Assembly: GCA_021806235.1 (NCBI GenBank) | Contig: JAJZXU010000024.1 | Location: 123,408 to 187,407, forward strand | Origin: Thermoplasmata archaeon | GTDB lineage: Archaea; Thermoplasmatota; Thermoplasmata; Thermoplasmatales; Thermoplasmataceae | DNA: 64,000 bases | Reading direction: 5' to 3' | Shown here: one piece after another, positions 56,883 through 64,000 of the stretch | How the letters are laid out: every line of letters starts with the position of its first letter | Numbering within the stretch: the first letter of the stretch is position 1 | Position numbers and translations under genes: made by a program | Notes under the pieces: model-generated | What the model saw: the letters and a program-made list of their open reading frames with translations, nothing else | Database searches by the model: none | What the model was told of the DNA's origin: nothing

Positions 56883-57161
56883 ATGTACCGTGAGTCAAAA
56901 CGGCAACAGGCATAATACCGTACCGAAAAGCAATTAGAAGACTATCTTAACAGTGAATGGGAGCTTGCCCCGATATACCCGGGGGACAAGGTAGTCATTG
57001 AACTGCCACGAAATTCAGCACGTGAGCTATATCATACATGCAATAACAATATGAATATTTTAAACAGCCAAACTATACAAATATATAAAAAAAAAGACTA
57101 TAGTCCAAAAATTCAAACGGCCGACTTCTTATCGACAAATTTATATAACAAATTTCTATGA
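56883..57161 (+). pseudogene. Broken gene fragment with internal stop
   Basis: One frame from an ATG at 56883 to a TGA at 57159 with a TAA at codon 11. The coherent part after the stop reads Tyr-Arg-Thr-Glu-Lys-Gln-Leu-Glu-Asp-Tyr-Leu-Asn, then Tyr-Pro-Gly-Asp-Lys-Val-Val-Ile-Glu-Leu-Pro, and is clearly protein-like. After about codon 60 the composition turns into A/T-rich junk. The local G+C content is higher than around it. Probably a piece of a plasmid or transposon gene. I do not recognise the family. Confidence 0.35.
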
Positions 57162-57168
57162 AAAAAGT

Positions 57169-57693
57169 ATGACAGATAATAAAAATAATTTATTAGCACT
57201 AATCAAGCTCATCAAAATAGACCTGAAAGATCTTACTGATAATGTTGAGCACAATGATAATGATACCTATACCTCCAATTTCAATTTTGATAAGAGACTA
57301 AAAATCCAAAAAATAGTTTATTTAATAGAGAAAACAATATGTGATTTCAACTATAATTTCTCTCTCTATTTGAGAGGGCCATATTCATCAGCATTAGCAG
57401 AGGATTACTATAGTTTGGCCAGGGAAAATAATATCCCCTTAAAAGAAGGCAACTTGAAAAAAGAAACAAGAAAAATTGCCAAAAAACCAAACGAGAAGGA
57501 CAATATATGGCTAGAGATTGCTTCAACTATTAGGATGATGATTTCAGATGATGACGAAACAGATGCAATTAAAAGGACAATTGAGCTCAAGACAGATATT
57601 TTAAAAGCTAACAACAAAGATGAAAACTATATAAACGAAGTTGTTTTAGAAATGAAAACCTTAAATCTACTAAAAAATACGGTGAATATGTGA
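57169..57693 (+). CDS. Panacea/YwgA-like antitoxin candidate
   Basis: 174 residues, paralogous to the protein at 35544. Lys-Ile-Gln-Lys-Ile-Val-Tyr-Leu near residue 47, Leu-Tyr-Leu-Arg-Gly-Pro-Tyr-Ser-Ser near 67, Leu-Ala-Glu-Asp-Tyr-Tyr, and a helical tail ending Glu-Val-Val-Leu-Glu-Met-Lys-Thr-Leu. It has a fuller N-terminus than the other copy. Its stop overlaps the GTG start of a decayed PIN-domain gene (57690), the tight coupling typical of toxin-antitoxin pairs. A TATA-like TTTATATAAC at 57138-57147 lies 26 nt upstream. The antitoxin role is inferred. Confidence 0.6.
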   Translation: MTDNKNNLLALIKLIKIDLKDLTDNVEHNDNDTYTSNFNFDKRLKIQKIVYLIEKTICDFNYNFSLYLRGPYSSALAEDYYSLARENNIPLKEGNLKKETRKIAKKPNEKDNIWLEIASTIRMMISDDDETDAIKRTIELKTDILKANNKDENYINEVVLEMKTLNLLKNTVNM

Positions 57694-58112
57694 ATGAAAA
57701 AGTGATTTATCATATAGATGCAAATTTTATTTTGAGTTTTTTAATAAACGATGTTCATATACAATAATGTATTTGTATTAGGTGAGATATTTAAGAGAAT
57801 ACTGAATTACAATGAAAATAGCCTTCAAATAGATTTGATAATAATCTATCACGCATTAAGGAATTAATTAAAGATAAGCATTTAGAAATCATAAACATTG
57901 ATTTTTTTACTCCAGATACTGTTACAAAACACTTTAATTCCATAAGGAACGCAGACAACCGAATAGAAAATTGGGATGTACTTAATCTTGCCATCTTTTG
58001 TAGTGATGAAAATGCAAGATTTTTTTACACGTTTGATACAGAGATAATTGAAAGTAAAGGAATATCGAAATATCTCAATACACTAAATAAAAGAATTAAA
58101 GAAGTTGCATAA
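57690..58112 (+). pseudogene. PIN-domain toxin, broken by two frameshifts
   Basis: Three consecutive pieces in different frames rebuild a PIN ribonuclease of about 140 residues. Piece 1 (57690-57767) reads Val-Ile-Tyr-His-Ile-Asp-Ala-Asn-Phe-Ile-Leu-Ser-Phe-Leu, the first PIN Asp motif. Piece 2 (from 57769) has Val-Phe-Val-Leu-Gly-Glu-Ile-Phe-Lys-Arg-Ile, the conserved Glu. Piece 3 (about 57838-58112) has Asn-Trp-Asp-Val-Leu-Asn-Leu-Ala-Ile and Phe-Tyr-Thr-Phe-Asp-Thr-Glu, the later acidic motifs, and ends at TAA. PIN toxins cut RNA; this copy is inactive. It is translationally linked to the antitoxin-like gene before it. Confidence 0.65.
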
Positions 58113-58253
58113 TGCCATAAATGTTCTGTAAATTCAGCAATTACTTATATTTTTCTGAAACTATAGTTGATAATGCTAAAAAGCGGCTCGTGAATATATA
58201 TACTAATCCTTTAAAAAATGAGCATGAAAATATGGTTAAAACCCAATATAATA

Positions 58254-58327
58254 TGGGGCTGGCCGGGTTTGAACCGACGACCACCTGGTTATGAGCCAGG
58301 CGCTCTACCTAGCTGAGCTACAACCCC
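58254..58327 (-). tRNA. tRNA with CAT anticodon (Met elongator or Ile2)
   Basis: Acceptor GGGGTTG pairs with CAGCCCC, discriminator A. The anticodon stem is CCTGG/CCAGG with loop CTCATAA, giving CAT. D arm GCTC/GAGC and T arm GTCGG with TTCAAAC loop are normal. It does not have the initiator start sequence. Elongator Met and lysidine/agmatidine-type Ile2 cannot be separated safely by eye. It lies three bases downstream of tRNA-Asn on the same strand, so both probably come from one precursor. Confidence 0.9.
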
Positions 58328-58330
58328 ATG

Positions 58331-58403
58331 CGCCGTCAGTCGGGTTTGAACCGACGACCGCTCGGTTAACAGCCGAGTGCTCTACCAACTGAGCTATGGC
58401 GGC
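58331..58403 (-). tRNA. tRNA-Asn (anticodon GTT)
   Basis: Anticodon stem CTCGG/CCGAG with loop CTGTTAA gives GTT. T arm GTCGG/CCGAC with loop TTCAAAC, D arm GCTC/GAGC. The acceptor GCCGCCA faces TGACGGC, leaving one C-A mismatch at pair 5-68. Discriminator is G, and CCA is not encoded. The promoter lies beyond 58420 (A/T-rich AAAATATT on the minus strand). Confidence 0.9.
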
Positions 58404-58563
58404 TTAGTAAGTTTATTACATCTACACTTTTAATATTTTGCTTTTACTTATATGCAATTTATTAATTCTGGCAGTGTAGTACGTTTAATACAAAATCGGA
58501 TAAATATTTTATCATTTTGCAGACTAAAATCTGGCATGGAAATTAATAAAATATAATCATGGT

Positions 58564-58986
58564 TTAAATAAAATCGTTCTGGATGTTTATATCTTCTACT
58601 ATTTCATTATTGCCTATTTTATTTATCTCAATTTTGAATATATATTTACCGTCAATTATGGAATGCTTATCGAATAATTTTATCATAGCTTTATCAAAAA
58701 ATAAACCATCATTAGGGCCGCATCCTGCGGGTAGTAGATACATATGTATATTAATGCCATTAAAATCCTTCAAATCATCTGTGTTTAAATAATCCTTTAT
58801 GCCATAAACGGATAATATTTTTGCACTGATGGTTTCTTCTCTGGTTATATTATATTTATTTGCAATATATCTAGAATTTACAGATAAATGTATATTTGAC
58901 GAATTGCCATTTAACGGTTTCAAAAATTTTTCATATTTTATCGGTGATTCCATGAGCATTGACATATTATTACAGTATGAAATCAT
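58564..58986 (-). CDS. Unknown protein
   Basis: 140 residues, soluble. Middle segment Ser-Ala-Lys-Ile-Leu-Ser-Val-Tyr-Gly-Ile-Lys-Asp-Tyr-Leu and a Leu-Leu-Pro-Ala-Gly-Cys-Gly-Pro-Asn-Asp-Gly-Leu turn near residue 86, the only Cys/Gly-rich site. The C-terminal part looks beta-rich. Not recognised. It follows the XPD helicase gene after 16 bases on the same strand and may be cotranscribed. Confidence 0.5.
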   Translation of the reverse strand: MISYCNNMSMLMESPIKYEKFLKPLNGNSSNIHLSVNSRYIANKYNITREETISAKILSVYGIKDYLNTDDLKDFNGINIHMYLLPAGCGPNDGLFFDKAMIKLFDKHSIIDGKYIFKIEINKIGNNEIVEDINIQNDFI

Positions 58987-59002
58987 TTATTAATTTTTAT
59001 AA

Positions 59003-60853
59003 TCATTCATTCAGTAAATTCTTTTTCCAGTAATATGAATCAAACCTGTCATCGCATAACCATATGTTTGCCCTATCTTCAGGTGATCTTGTTGACCTTC
59101 CGGCAGCCTGTTTTATCTTTATCAGTGCATATTCGTAATATAAAATATTATAGGAATTCCTGCCAAGTGTCTTCTCCAGATAATTTATTTTGTTTTTTCT
59201 GTAGTCATCCAGTGGTATTAAGGGTAAACCAGCTATGATAACATCGCTTATTAAACTCTTACTGTCTTTTATCAGCTGGATTCCCTCCAGAAGTTTGCCA
59301 CCATGCACAGAAAATATTATTATTCTTGATGCCAGGGCCGTTTTTTCAAGATAATTAAATGATATTCTCTTATTTTCAAAAAATACGTTTTTTCTCATAT
59401 CATCAGGCAGGTATGTTCCGATTCCCGGTATTTTTTTCTCATTATCACCAAACATTATTTTATATGACGGTACAGCAACAATAACACTTTTCTCGGATTC
59501 CTTGTATGTATTTACAATAAAATCCATATATTTTTTAAGCATTTCTGACCATTCTTCTATGTTATTCCTGTATTTGCCCAGGGTTGTGTATCCATTTACA
59601 ATTCTATATTTCTTTATGCCACCGGTATTTTTGAAAATATCATTTACACGAATGTAAAAAACATTATCCATATTCCAGACCTTTGATATATGGTCTTCTG
59701 ATGGCAATGTTCCTGACATAAAAACAGCAGGCCTATTTTTTAAAAATGAGAAATATTCAGAGGTATCATAATACATTATTCTTAATCTTAATTCCTTTCC
59801 ATTAAAATTAATAGATGAATACAAGCCACCGTTTTCCATTCTCTGGTAATCATAGAGAAAATTATATACAGTTTCGATATAATTTTTAGACCTATCTTTC
59901 AGTGGCCTTTCATCATTCATTTTATCAAATTCATCGGAGAATTTTTTTAATGATTCTAAATCCTTCATCCTGAACAGAAAATCATTTGAAAATTTAAAGT
60001 TCTTCAGGTTATCCGTTCCCCTTGTTGAGCTGAAATTATTCAGTAATTCTTCTAAAATAAGATTTGCCTCAACCCTTTCATGGCACTTATATTTATTTAA
60101 AGGAAATTCATCTACAAGCAAATCTATTGATTTTAAAATCGATTTATTTGTCAATGACCTGCCAAAGTTTTCTATTACAGAATCTAAATTGTGTGCCTCA
60201 TCAAAAATTATATAATAATCATTTAAATCTATTTTTTCCTCATCATTATTATAAAAAACATTGTACCTTATAGAGGGGTTTAACAGATAATTGTATGTCA
60301 TCATTATTATTTTTGCATTTTTCATGTTTTCCCTTACAGAATAATAGGGGCAGTATGCTCTCATTTTATCCTTTCTTAATGTGGTTAAATTACCCTTCTG
60401 ATCCCTTCCCATGTTATTTTTGTTTATATCATCCCTTATTTTTTCCATGGAATCATCAATAACATCATTTATAAATTCTTCAGGGGACTTCATTTTCAGC
60501 AAATCCATATCTACTGTTTTATCCTTTAATACACACCCCTTGCACACATTTTTCTGGTTCTCATCAGTATCATACCACCGCTCCTTTAGGGGGCATAAAT
60601 TGCTTTTACCGAATAAATATATTATCGGCAAATTAAAATATTTTTTATTATCCTCATACACCCTTGTAAATTCATTATGCGTCCTTGTTAGGTATATTAT
60701 TTTTTTATCGGTTAAAAATGAGAGATATAATATAAATGAAGTTTTTCCAGATCCCGTGGGAGCTTCCAGTGCTATTGTGTTCTTTTCCTCCAAGTTTTTT
60801 GAAACCGTTGTTATTAAACTATCCTGCCATTCCCTGGGAATAAATTTATCCAT
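59003..60853 (-). CDS. xpd: XPD/Rad3-family DNA helicase
   Basis: 616 residues, a superfamily 2 5'-3' DNA helicase of the archaeal XPD type. Walker A Ala-Pro-Thr-Gly-Ser-Gly-Lys-Thr-Ser is at 31-39. The Fe-S domain Cys are at 87, 104, 107 and 168. Walker B Phe-Asp-Glu-Ala-His is at 217-221. Ser-Gly-Thr-Leu-Pro near 380 and Gln-Ala-Ala-Gly-Arg-Ser-Thr-Arg near 590 are motifs of helicase domain 2. All four cluster ligands are present, so the 4Fe-4S centre should form. It unwinds DNA in repair; archaea have no TFIIH, so the repair role is general. Confidence 0.95.
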   Translation of the reverse strand: MDKFIPREWQDSLITTVSKNLEEKNTIALEAPTGSGKTSFILYLSFLTDKKIIYLTRTHNEFTRVYEDNKKYFNLPIIYLFGKSNLCPLKERWYDTDENQKNVCKGCVLKDKTVDMDLLKMKSPEEFINDVIDDSMEKIRDDINKNNMGRDQKGNLTTLRKDKMRAYCPYYSVRENMKNAKIIMMTYNYLLNPSIRYNVFYNNDEEKIDLNDYYIIFDEAHNLDSVIENFGRSLTNKSILKSIDLLVDEFPLNKYKCHERVEANLILEELLNNFSSTRGTDNLKNFKFSNDFLFRMKDLESLKKFSDEFDKMNDERPLKDRSKNYIETVYNFLYDYQRMENGGLYSSINFNGKELRLRIMYYDTSEYFSFLKNRPAVFMSGTLPSEDHISKVWNMDNVFYIRVNDIFKNTGGIKKYRIVNGYTTLGKYRNNIEEWSEMLKKYMDFIVNTYKESEKSVIVAVPSYKIMFGDNEKKIPGIGTYLPDDMRKNVFFENKRISFNYLEKTALASRIIIFSVHGGKLLEGIQLIKDSKSLISDVIIAGLPLIPLDDYRKNKINYLEKTLGRNSYNILYYEYALIKIKQAAGRSTRSPEDRANIWLCDDRFDSYYWKKNLLNE

Positions 60854-60910
60854 TTATTATGTATCATAAAATAATATAATTATATATTCTTTTTTAAATT
60901 TTTAAAAAAA

Positions 60911-61612
60911 TTAATCTATCATGGTCTCTATTAAAGCCTGTGCAGCCTCCTTTTCTGTTTTATTTATGTTTTCAGGCGATAAATTCTCGTTTGTTGTGAG
61001 ATTTCCATAGATCAGATGCATTGAGACCGTTTTGAATTTCTTTATGTCTGCCATGAAGTATAAGCCTGCACCCTCAAGTTCAACGGCTATATGATTTCTC
61101 TCATCCAGTTTTTTTATGAATTCTGAATCATGTGCCTGTAAAGCGTCACTTGTAAAGACGTTGCCTGCCCTGTACTTCAATGATCTCTTATCTAAATTAT
61201 CAGTTAATTTCCTTAATAAACTATAATCCGGTGTTAATGCAATGCCCATGTTATCTTTCAAATACTGGTAAAATGTTCCATTTGGGTTATAGGAATACCC
61301 CATAACCACTGCAAGTTCTCCAGCTTTTAAATCAGGGGTTACTGAAAATCCCGACCCGAATCTTACGATCTTTTTTGCCCCCAGTGATGCCAGATCATTT
61401 GAAATCAGTGCCATTGATGGAATTCCTATTCCATGGAATGCTGTTGTAACCTTTTCACCATTATATTTTCCTGTGTATATATAATAGCCTGCAAATTCAT
61501 TTACCTGTTTAACATCTGTCAGTAATGAATTTACAGTTTTCTGCCTGTTTAAATTTCCAACCGTTATAATATTCTCACTTATATCTTCTTTATTTGCCTG
61601 TATCAGTGCCAT
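60911..61612 (-). CDS. Nucleoside phosphorylase (PNP/UDP family)
   Basis: 233 residues of the hexameric uridine/purine phosphorylase-like fold. Phe-His-Gly-Ile-Gly-Ile-Pro-Ser-Met near residue 60, Val-Arg-Phe-Gly-Ser-Gly-Phe-Ser near 83 (phosphate site), Thr-Ser-Asp-Ala near 155, and Val-Glu-Leu-Glu-Gly-Ala-Gly-Leu near 176 (ribose-binding Met/Glu segment). It splits nucleosides with phosphate for salvage. Whether uridine, inosine or adenosine is preferred is not clear. Independent gene with divergent promoters toward the MFS gene. Confidence 0.9.
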   Translation of the reverse strand: MALIQANKEDISENIITVGNLNRQKTVNSLLTDVKQVNEFAGYYIYTGKYNGEKVTTAFHGIGIPSMALISNDLASLGAKKIVRFGSGFSVTPDLKAGELAVVMGYSYNPNGTFYQYLKDNMGIALTPDYSLLRKLTDNLDKRSLKYRAGNVFTSDALQAHDSEFIKKLDERNHIAVELEGAGLYFMADIKKFKTVSMHLIYGNLTTNENLSPENINKTEKEAAQALIETMID

Positions 61613-61820
61613 AGTTTATTATTGCATTATATTATAAATAAATTATTCACAATTTAATCATTACAACAATTTTTTATATTATTTATGAATTTAATTTATA
61701 CATTTAATAATATTTAAGGTTAATTGTACAAAAAATATACATTTTTTCATCATAATGGTTAAAATATATGTATAAGTTCTCAATAAAAAAGTAAATATAT
61801 ACAGTAGTTATTAGACTGAT

Positions 61821-63110
61821 TTGAGTGGTTTAACGGATAATAAATGGTTTATAGGTTATGTATTTTCAAATATGGCAGCCGGCCTTACAATGCCTCTGAT
61901 TCCATTATTTGTAGTTTTTTATCTCCACAGCAATGTTGAATACGTCGGCATAATAACATCTATATCTTCACTGGCATCGGTACCTGCCCTTATTCTCTGG
62001 GGTAATTTATCGGATAAAATTAAAAAAAGGAAAATCTTTATTTTAATAGGATTTTTTGGATCGTTTTTTTCATTGATCATAATATTCTTAATCCATAGTA
62101 TTCCTGAATATCTGTTGATGTTAATTCTATTTCAGATAATAACCATGGCAGGTGTTCCTGTATCAACCTTACTGATTCTTGAGGACTCAGAAAAGAGCAT
62201 GTGGCCAAAGGTTATGGGTAAATTTAACAGTTTCAGTGCAATAGGTACGGTTATAGGCCTTGGTGCCGGTGTAATTATTCTGATATTATTTGCCAGTAAG
62301 GGAAAAATAATATTACCATATCTATATTTTATCTCATCATTTATTTATTTAACCGCCGGCATATTCTCGTTTATTATACTTAAGGAGCCAGCTAAAAATA
62401 TAAAAAGGAAAAAACTTGGATTTATATTTACATTACATGTAATTGAGAGGATTAGGTATTTTCCAACACATATCCTGCATATTCCCGGAGAGACAAGCAG
62501 GATAAAAATACCGGATTATCTAAAAAAATATCTTATTACAACGCTGATATTGATGATGGGTTTTCAGCTGTTTCTTATACCATATCCTGTTTTTGTAATA
62601 AAAAGGATTAATGCAAATGAGAATGATATCTACATAATGTACCTTTTAAATAGCCTGTTCTCAGCACTTACATTTATACCTGCAGGCAAATACCTCAATT
62701 TAATGGGTTCCAATAAAATGCTGTTGTATTCGACCTCATTAAGAATAATACTGTTCTTATTTACAGGAATAATATCATTTTTTGTTTACGATACGGTAAA
62801 TTTTTTAGTACTGTTTATATTAATTTATGGAATTCTTGGGGCAGTATGGAGTTTCATAGGCATAAGTGAGATAACAAGCATATCAAACATGTGTGAATCA
62901 AGAGTAAGGGGAAAAATTATCGGTTATTACAACTCCCTGAGCGGTATTGGCCAGATAATAGGAGCAGGCTTATCAGGATTTATTGCATTTGATATAGGTT
63001 ATTCTGTAGATTTTATGATTTCGGCCATTATAGTTCTGTCAGGATTATTAATTATAGTAAAAACCAAACCCCCTGATATAACGCCCGTGAAAAAGGTTAT
63101 AACATCTTAA
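61821..63110 (+). CDS. MFS transporter
   Basis: 429 residues with 12 predicted membrane helices in two halves. The loop after helix 2 reads Trp-Gly-Asn-Leu-Ser-Asp-Lys-Ile-Lys-Lys-Arg-Lys, the MFS motif A. A corresponding weaker loop (Ala-Gly-Lys-Tyr-Leu-Asn-Leu-Met-Gly-Ser-Asn-Lys) lies in the second half. The central loop is basic (about 195-235). The substrate is unknown, perhaps a drug or metabolite exporter. Start TTG at 61821 fits a leaderless transcript from AAATATATA at 61792-61800. Confidence 0.87.
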   Translation: MSGLTDNKWFIGYVFSNMAAGLTMPLIPLFVVFYLHSNVEYVGIITSISSLASVPALILWGNLSDKIKKRKIFILIGFFGSFFSLIIIFLIHSIPEYLLMLILFQIITMAGVPVSTLLILEDSEKSMWPKVMGKFNSFSAIGTVIGLGAGVIILILFASKGKIILPYLYFISSFIYLTAGIFSFIILKEPAKNIKRKKLGFIFTLHVIERIRYFPTHILHIPGETSRIKIPDYLKKYLITTLILMMGFQLFLIPYPVFVIKRINANENDIYIMYLLNSLFSALTFIPAGKYLNLMGSNKMLLYSTSLRIILFLFTGIISFFVYDTVNFLVLFILIYGILGAVWSFIGISEITSISNMCESRVRGKIIGYYNSLSGIGQIIGAGLSGFIAFDIGYSVDFMISAIIVLSGLLIIVKTKPPDITPVKKVITS

Positions 63111-63766
63111 TTCTGAACCCTTTTTACAAATAAATGGAATAAATTCTGAAAACCATCATGCCAGGTTTTTAGTTTTGGCTTTGTTATCCTCATTCCATAA
63201 ATTACCGGAATTTCTATTAGCTTTCCGGTTTTCATTGCCTCTATTTTTATATCCTCCGAAAATGACATGCCATTACTTAAATTTTTCATTTTTTTATAAA
63301 AATCAGAACGAAATATCCACATCCCACTCTGTGAATCATTCAGATTTATTTTAAACAGTACTCTCAATGTAATATTCAGGATACTATTGCCAAAGTAATG
63401 CAGTGATGTATAACTATGTTCTGTTCTTAGCGTCATTCTATCACATGAAATAAAATCCACTTTATCCGTTATTAGGATATCAATTAATGGTTTTATTATA
63501 TCTGTAGGGTATGTACCGTCACCATCCAGGCATATTATTACATCTCCATGTGCATTTTCCAGTCCTGTTTTATATGCTCTCCCATAGCCCCTGGAATTCT
63601 CCCTTATTATTGTTACTCCCTTATTTTCAGCTATTTCCCGTGTTTTATCCGTTGACGCCGTATCGACAATTATTATCTCCACATCATCTATTTTCTTAAG
63701 CCCGTCTATGACTTCCCCTATTGTCCTTTCCTCATTTATAGTAGGGATGATAGCTGTAATTCTCAT
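63107..63766 (-). CDS. Family 2 glycosyltransferase (dolichyl-phosphate sugar synthase-like)
   Basis: 219 residues of a GT-A fold. Met-Arg-Ile-Thr-Ala-Ile-Ile-Pro-Thr-Ile-Asn-Glu-Glu at the start, Val-Asp-Thr-Ala-Ser-Thr-Asp near residue 36, the metal-binding Leu-Asp-Gly-Asp-Gly-Thr-Tyr-Pro near 83, and Arg-Thr-Glu-His-Ser near 118. Such enzymes move a sugar from a nucleotide sugar to a polyprenyl phosphate or glycan, fitting N-glycan assembly. The ATG at 63766 begins the conserved fold; the eight extra codons up to 63790 come from the adjoining transposon end, so its native promoter has probably been replaced. Confidence 0.88.
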   Translation of the reverse strand: MRITAIIPTINEERTIGEVIDGLKKIDDVEIIIVDTASTDKTREIAENKGVTIIRENSRGYGRAYKTGLENAHGDVIICLDGDGTYPTDIIKPLIDILITDKVDFISCDRMTLRTEHSYTSLHYFGNSILNITLRVLFKINLNDSQSGMWIFRSDFYKKMKNLSNGMSFSEDIKIEAMKTGKLIEIPVIYGMRITKPKLKTWHDGFQNLFHLFVKRVQN

Positions 63767-64000
63767 CTGTCCGCCTCCAGGGCTCCCCATCCCTTCAGAG
63801 GTGGGAGGAATTGGAGATTAAATTTCAATCCCTTGCCATACCTTCTTAGCTTTACCTTTCTTACACTTACATTCATCTTTTTTTCACCTTTTTTAATAAT
63901 CACACTTTTACCATAACTGTGTGTTCCCACTACGCTCCACTCCTCTTTCTGGAAGAGAACAGCATCTCCTGGCTGCAATGAATACCTTCTTCTCCGTATA
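63763..64000 (-). CDS. C-terminal part of a probable IscB-like transposon nuclease (runs off the window)
   Basis: An open minus-strand frame enters from the right edge and stops at 63763. It reads Arg-Arg-Arg-Arg-Tyr-Ser-Leu-Gln-Pro-Gly-Asp, then Val-Gly-Thr-His-Ser-Tyr-Gly-Lys-Ser-Val-Ile, and Asn-Val-Ser-Val-Arg-Lys-Val-Lys-Leu. This resembles the C-terminal region of IscB/RRXRR-HNH proteins of IS200/IS605-type elements, ancestors of Cas9. The last 18 codons run through a transposon-end hairpin, as is common for these genes. The RuvC and HNH domains would lie outside the window, so the assignment is tentative. The TTG at 63978 is not a real start. Confidence 0.45.
   Translation of the reverse strand, partial: IRRRRYSLQPGDAVLFQKEEWSVVGTHSYGKSVIIKKGEKKMNVSVRKVKLRRYGKGLKFNLQFLPPLKGWGALEADR
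63772..63816 (-). repeat. Right-end hairpin of an IS605-type element
   Basis: Minus strand CTCCCACC, loop TCTGAA, GGGATGGGGAG forms an imperfect hairpin of the type that ends archaeal IS200/IS605 elements. It is embedded in the last codons of the IscB-like frame and ends at the glycosyltransferase start codon. It is G+C-richer than the genome around it. Confidence 0.45.

Overview
The window is about one third G+C and reads as the chromosome of a cell-wall-less acidophilic archaeon of the Thermoplasmatales, most likely the Ferroplasma/Acidiplasma group. The lineage is inferred from gene content and was not tested by a search. Archaeal markers are a GGGP synthase/UbiA ether-lipid pair, PurS-PurL, a split transketolase, the aCPSF1/FttA termination nuclease, a proteasome beta subunit, MptD, Trm1, a Trm56 methylase, an ATP-dependent DNA ligase, an XPD helicase and an intron-containing tRNA-Tyr. 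Most starts fit either a leaderless transcript (TATA box 24-28 nt upstream of the start) or a GGTGA-type ribosome binding site.

Layout. 1-9.2 kb, mostly minus strand: HemQ-like protein, purB, purL-purS, two membrane-lipid genes and small unknowns, interrupted at 2.89-3.45 kb by a nested wreck of two RNA-guided mobile elements. 9.5-30.6 kb: a large oligopeptide-uptake region. It holds two nearly identical substrate-binding proteins, a minus-strand dppBCDF-type operon, a plus-strand operon with an enlarged permease and a fused double ATPase, and a 1663-residue binding protein with a beta-propeller. A class II glutamine amidotransferase sits between the two binding proteins. 30.7-35.3 kb: MptD, a THEP1-type NTPase, Trm1, a DUF2240 protein, a CinA-type domain protein and a sugar nucleotidyltransferase. 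35.3-37.0 kb: a small decayed island next to tRNA-Arg (Panacea/YwgA-like protein, broken gene, frameshifted ArdC-like protein).

37.2-56.7 kb: metal transporter, SSB, DNA ligase, tRNA-Tyr, cation antiporter, proteasome beta, FttA, an Asn-rich surface protein, transaldolase plus split transketolase, a hexapeptide-repeat protein, cobalamin synthase, a small MITE-like element with target duplications, Trm56-HD, and an acyl-CoA ligase/AidB-like dehydrogenase pair. 56.9-58.4 kb: a second decayed island with a paralogous Panacea/YwgA-like protein and a broken PIN toxin, ending at tRNA-Asn and tRNA-Met(CAT). 58.5-64 kb: unknown protein, XPD helicase, nucleoside phosphorylase, MFS transporter, glycosyltransferase, and at the edge the C-terminus of a probable IscB-like transposon nuclease.

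Biology. The organism appears to live on peptides: at least three sets of family-5 transport parts lie side by side, and the surface proteins are rich in N-glycosylation sequons. The most interesting material is mobile: an IS110-type left end whose noncoding leader folds like a bridge RNA beside a TnpB-type omegaRNA tail, an 8-bp target-duplicating MITE, a C-terminal IscB-like fragment, and two tRNA-side islands sharing an antitoxin-like gene family.
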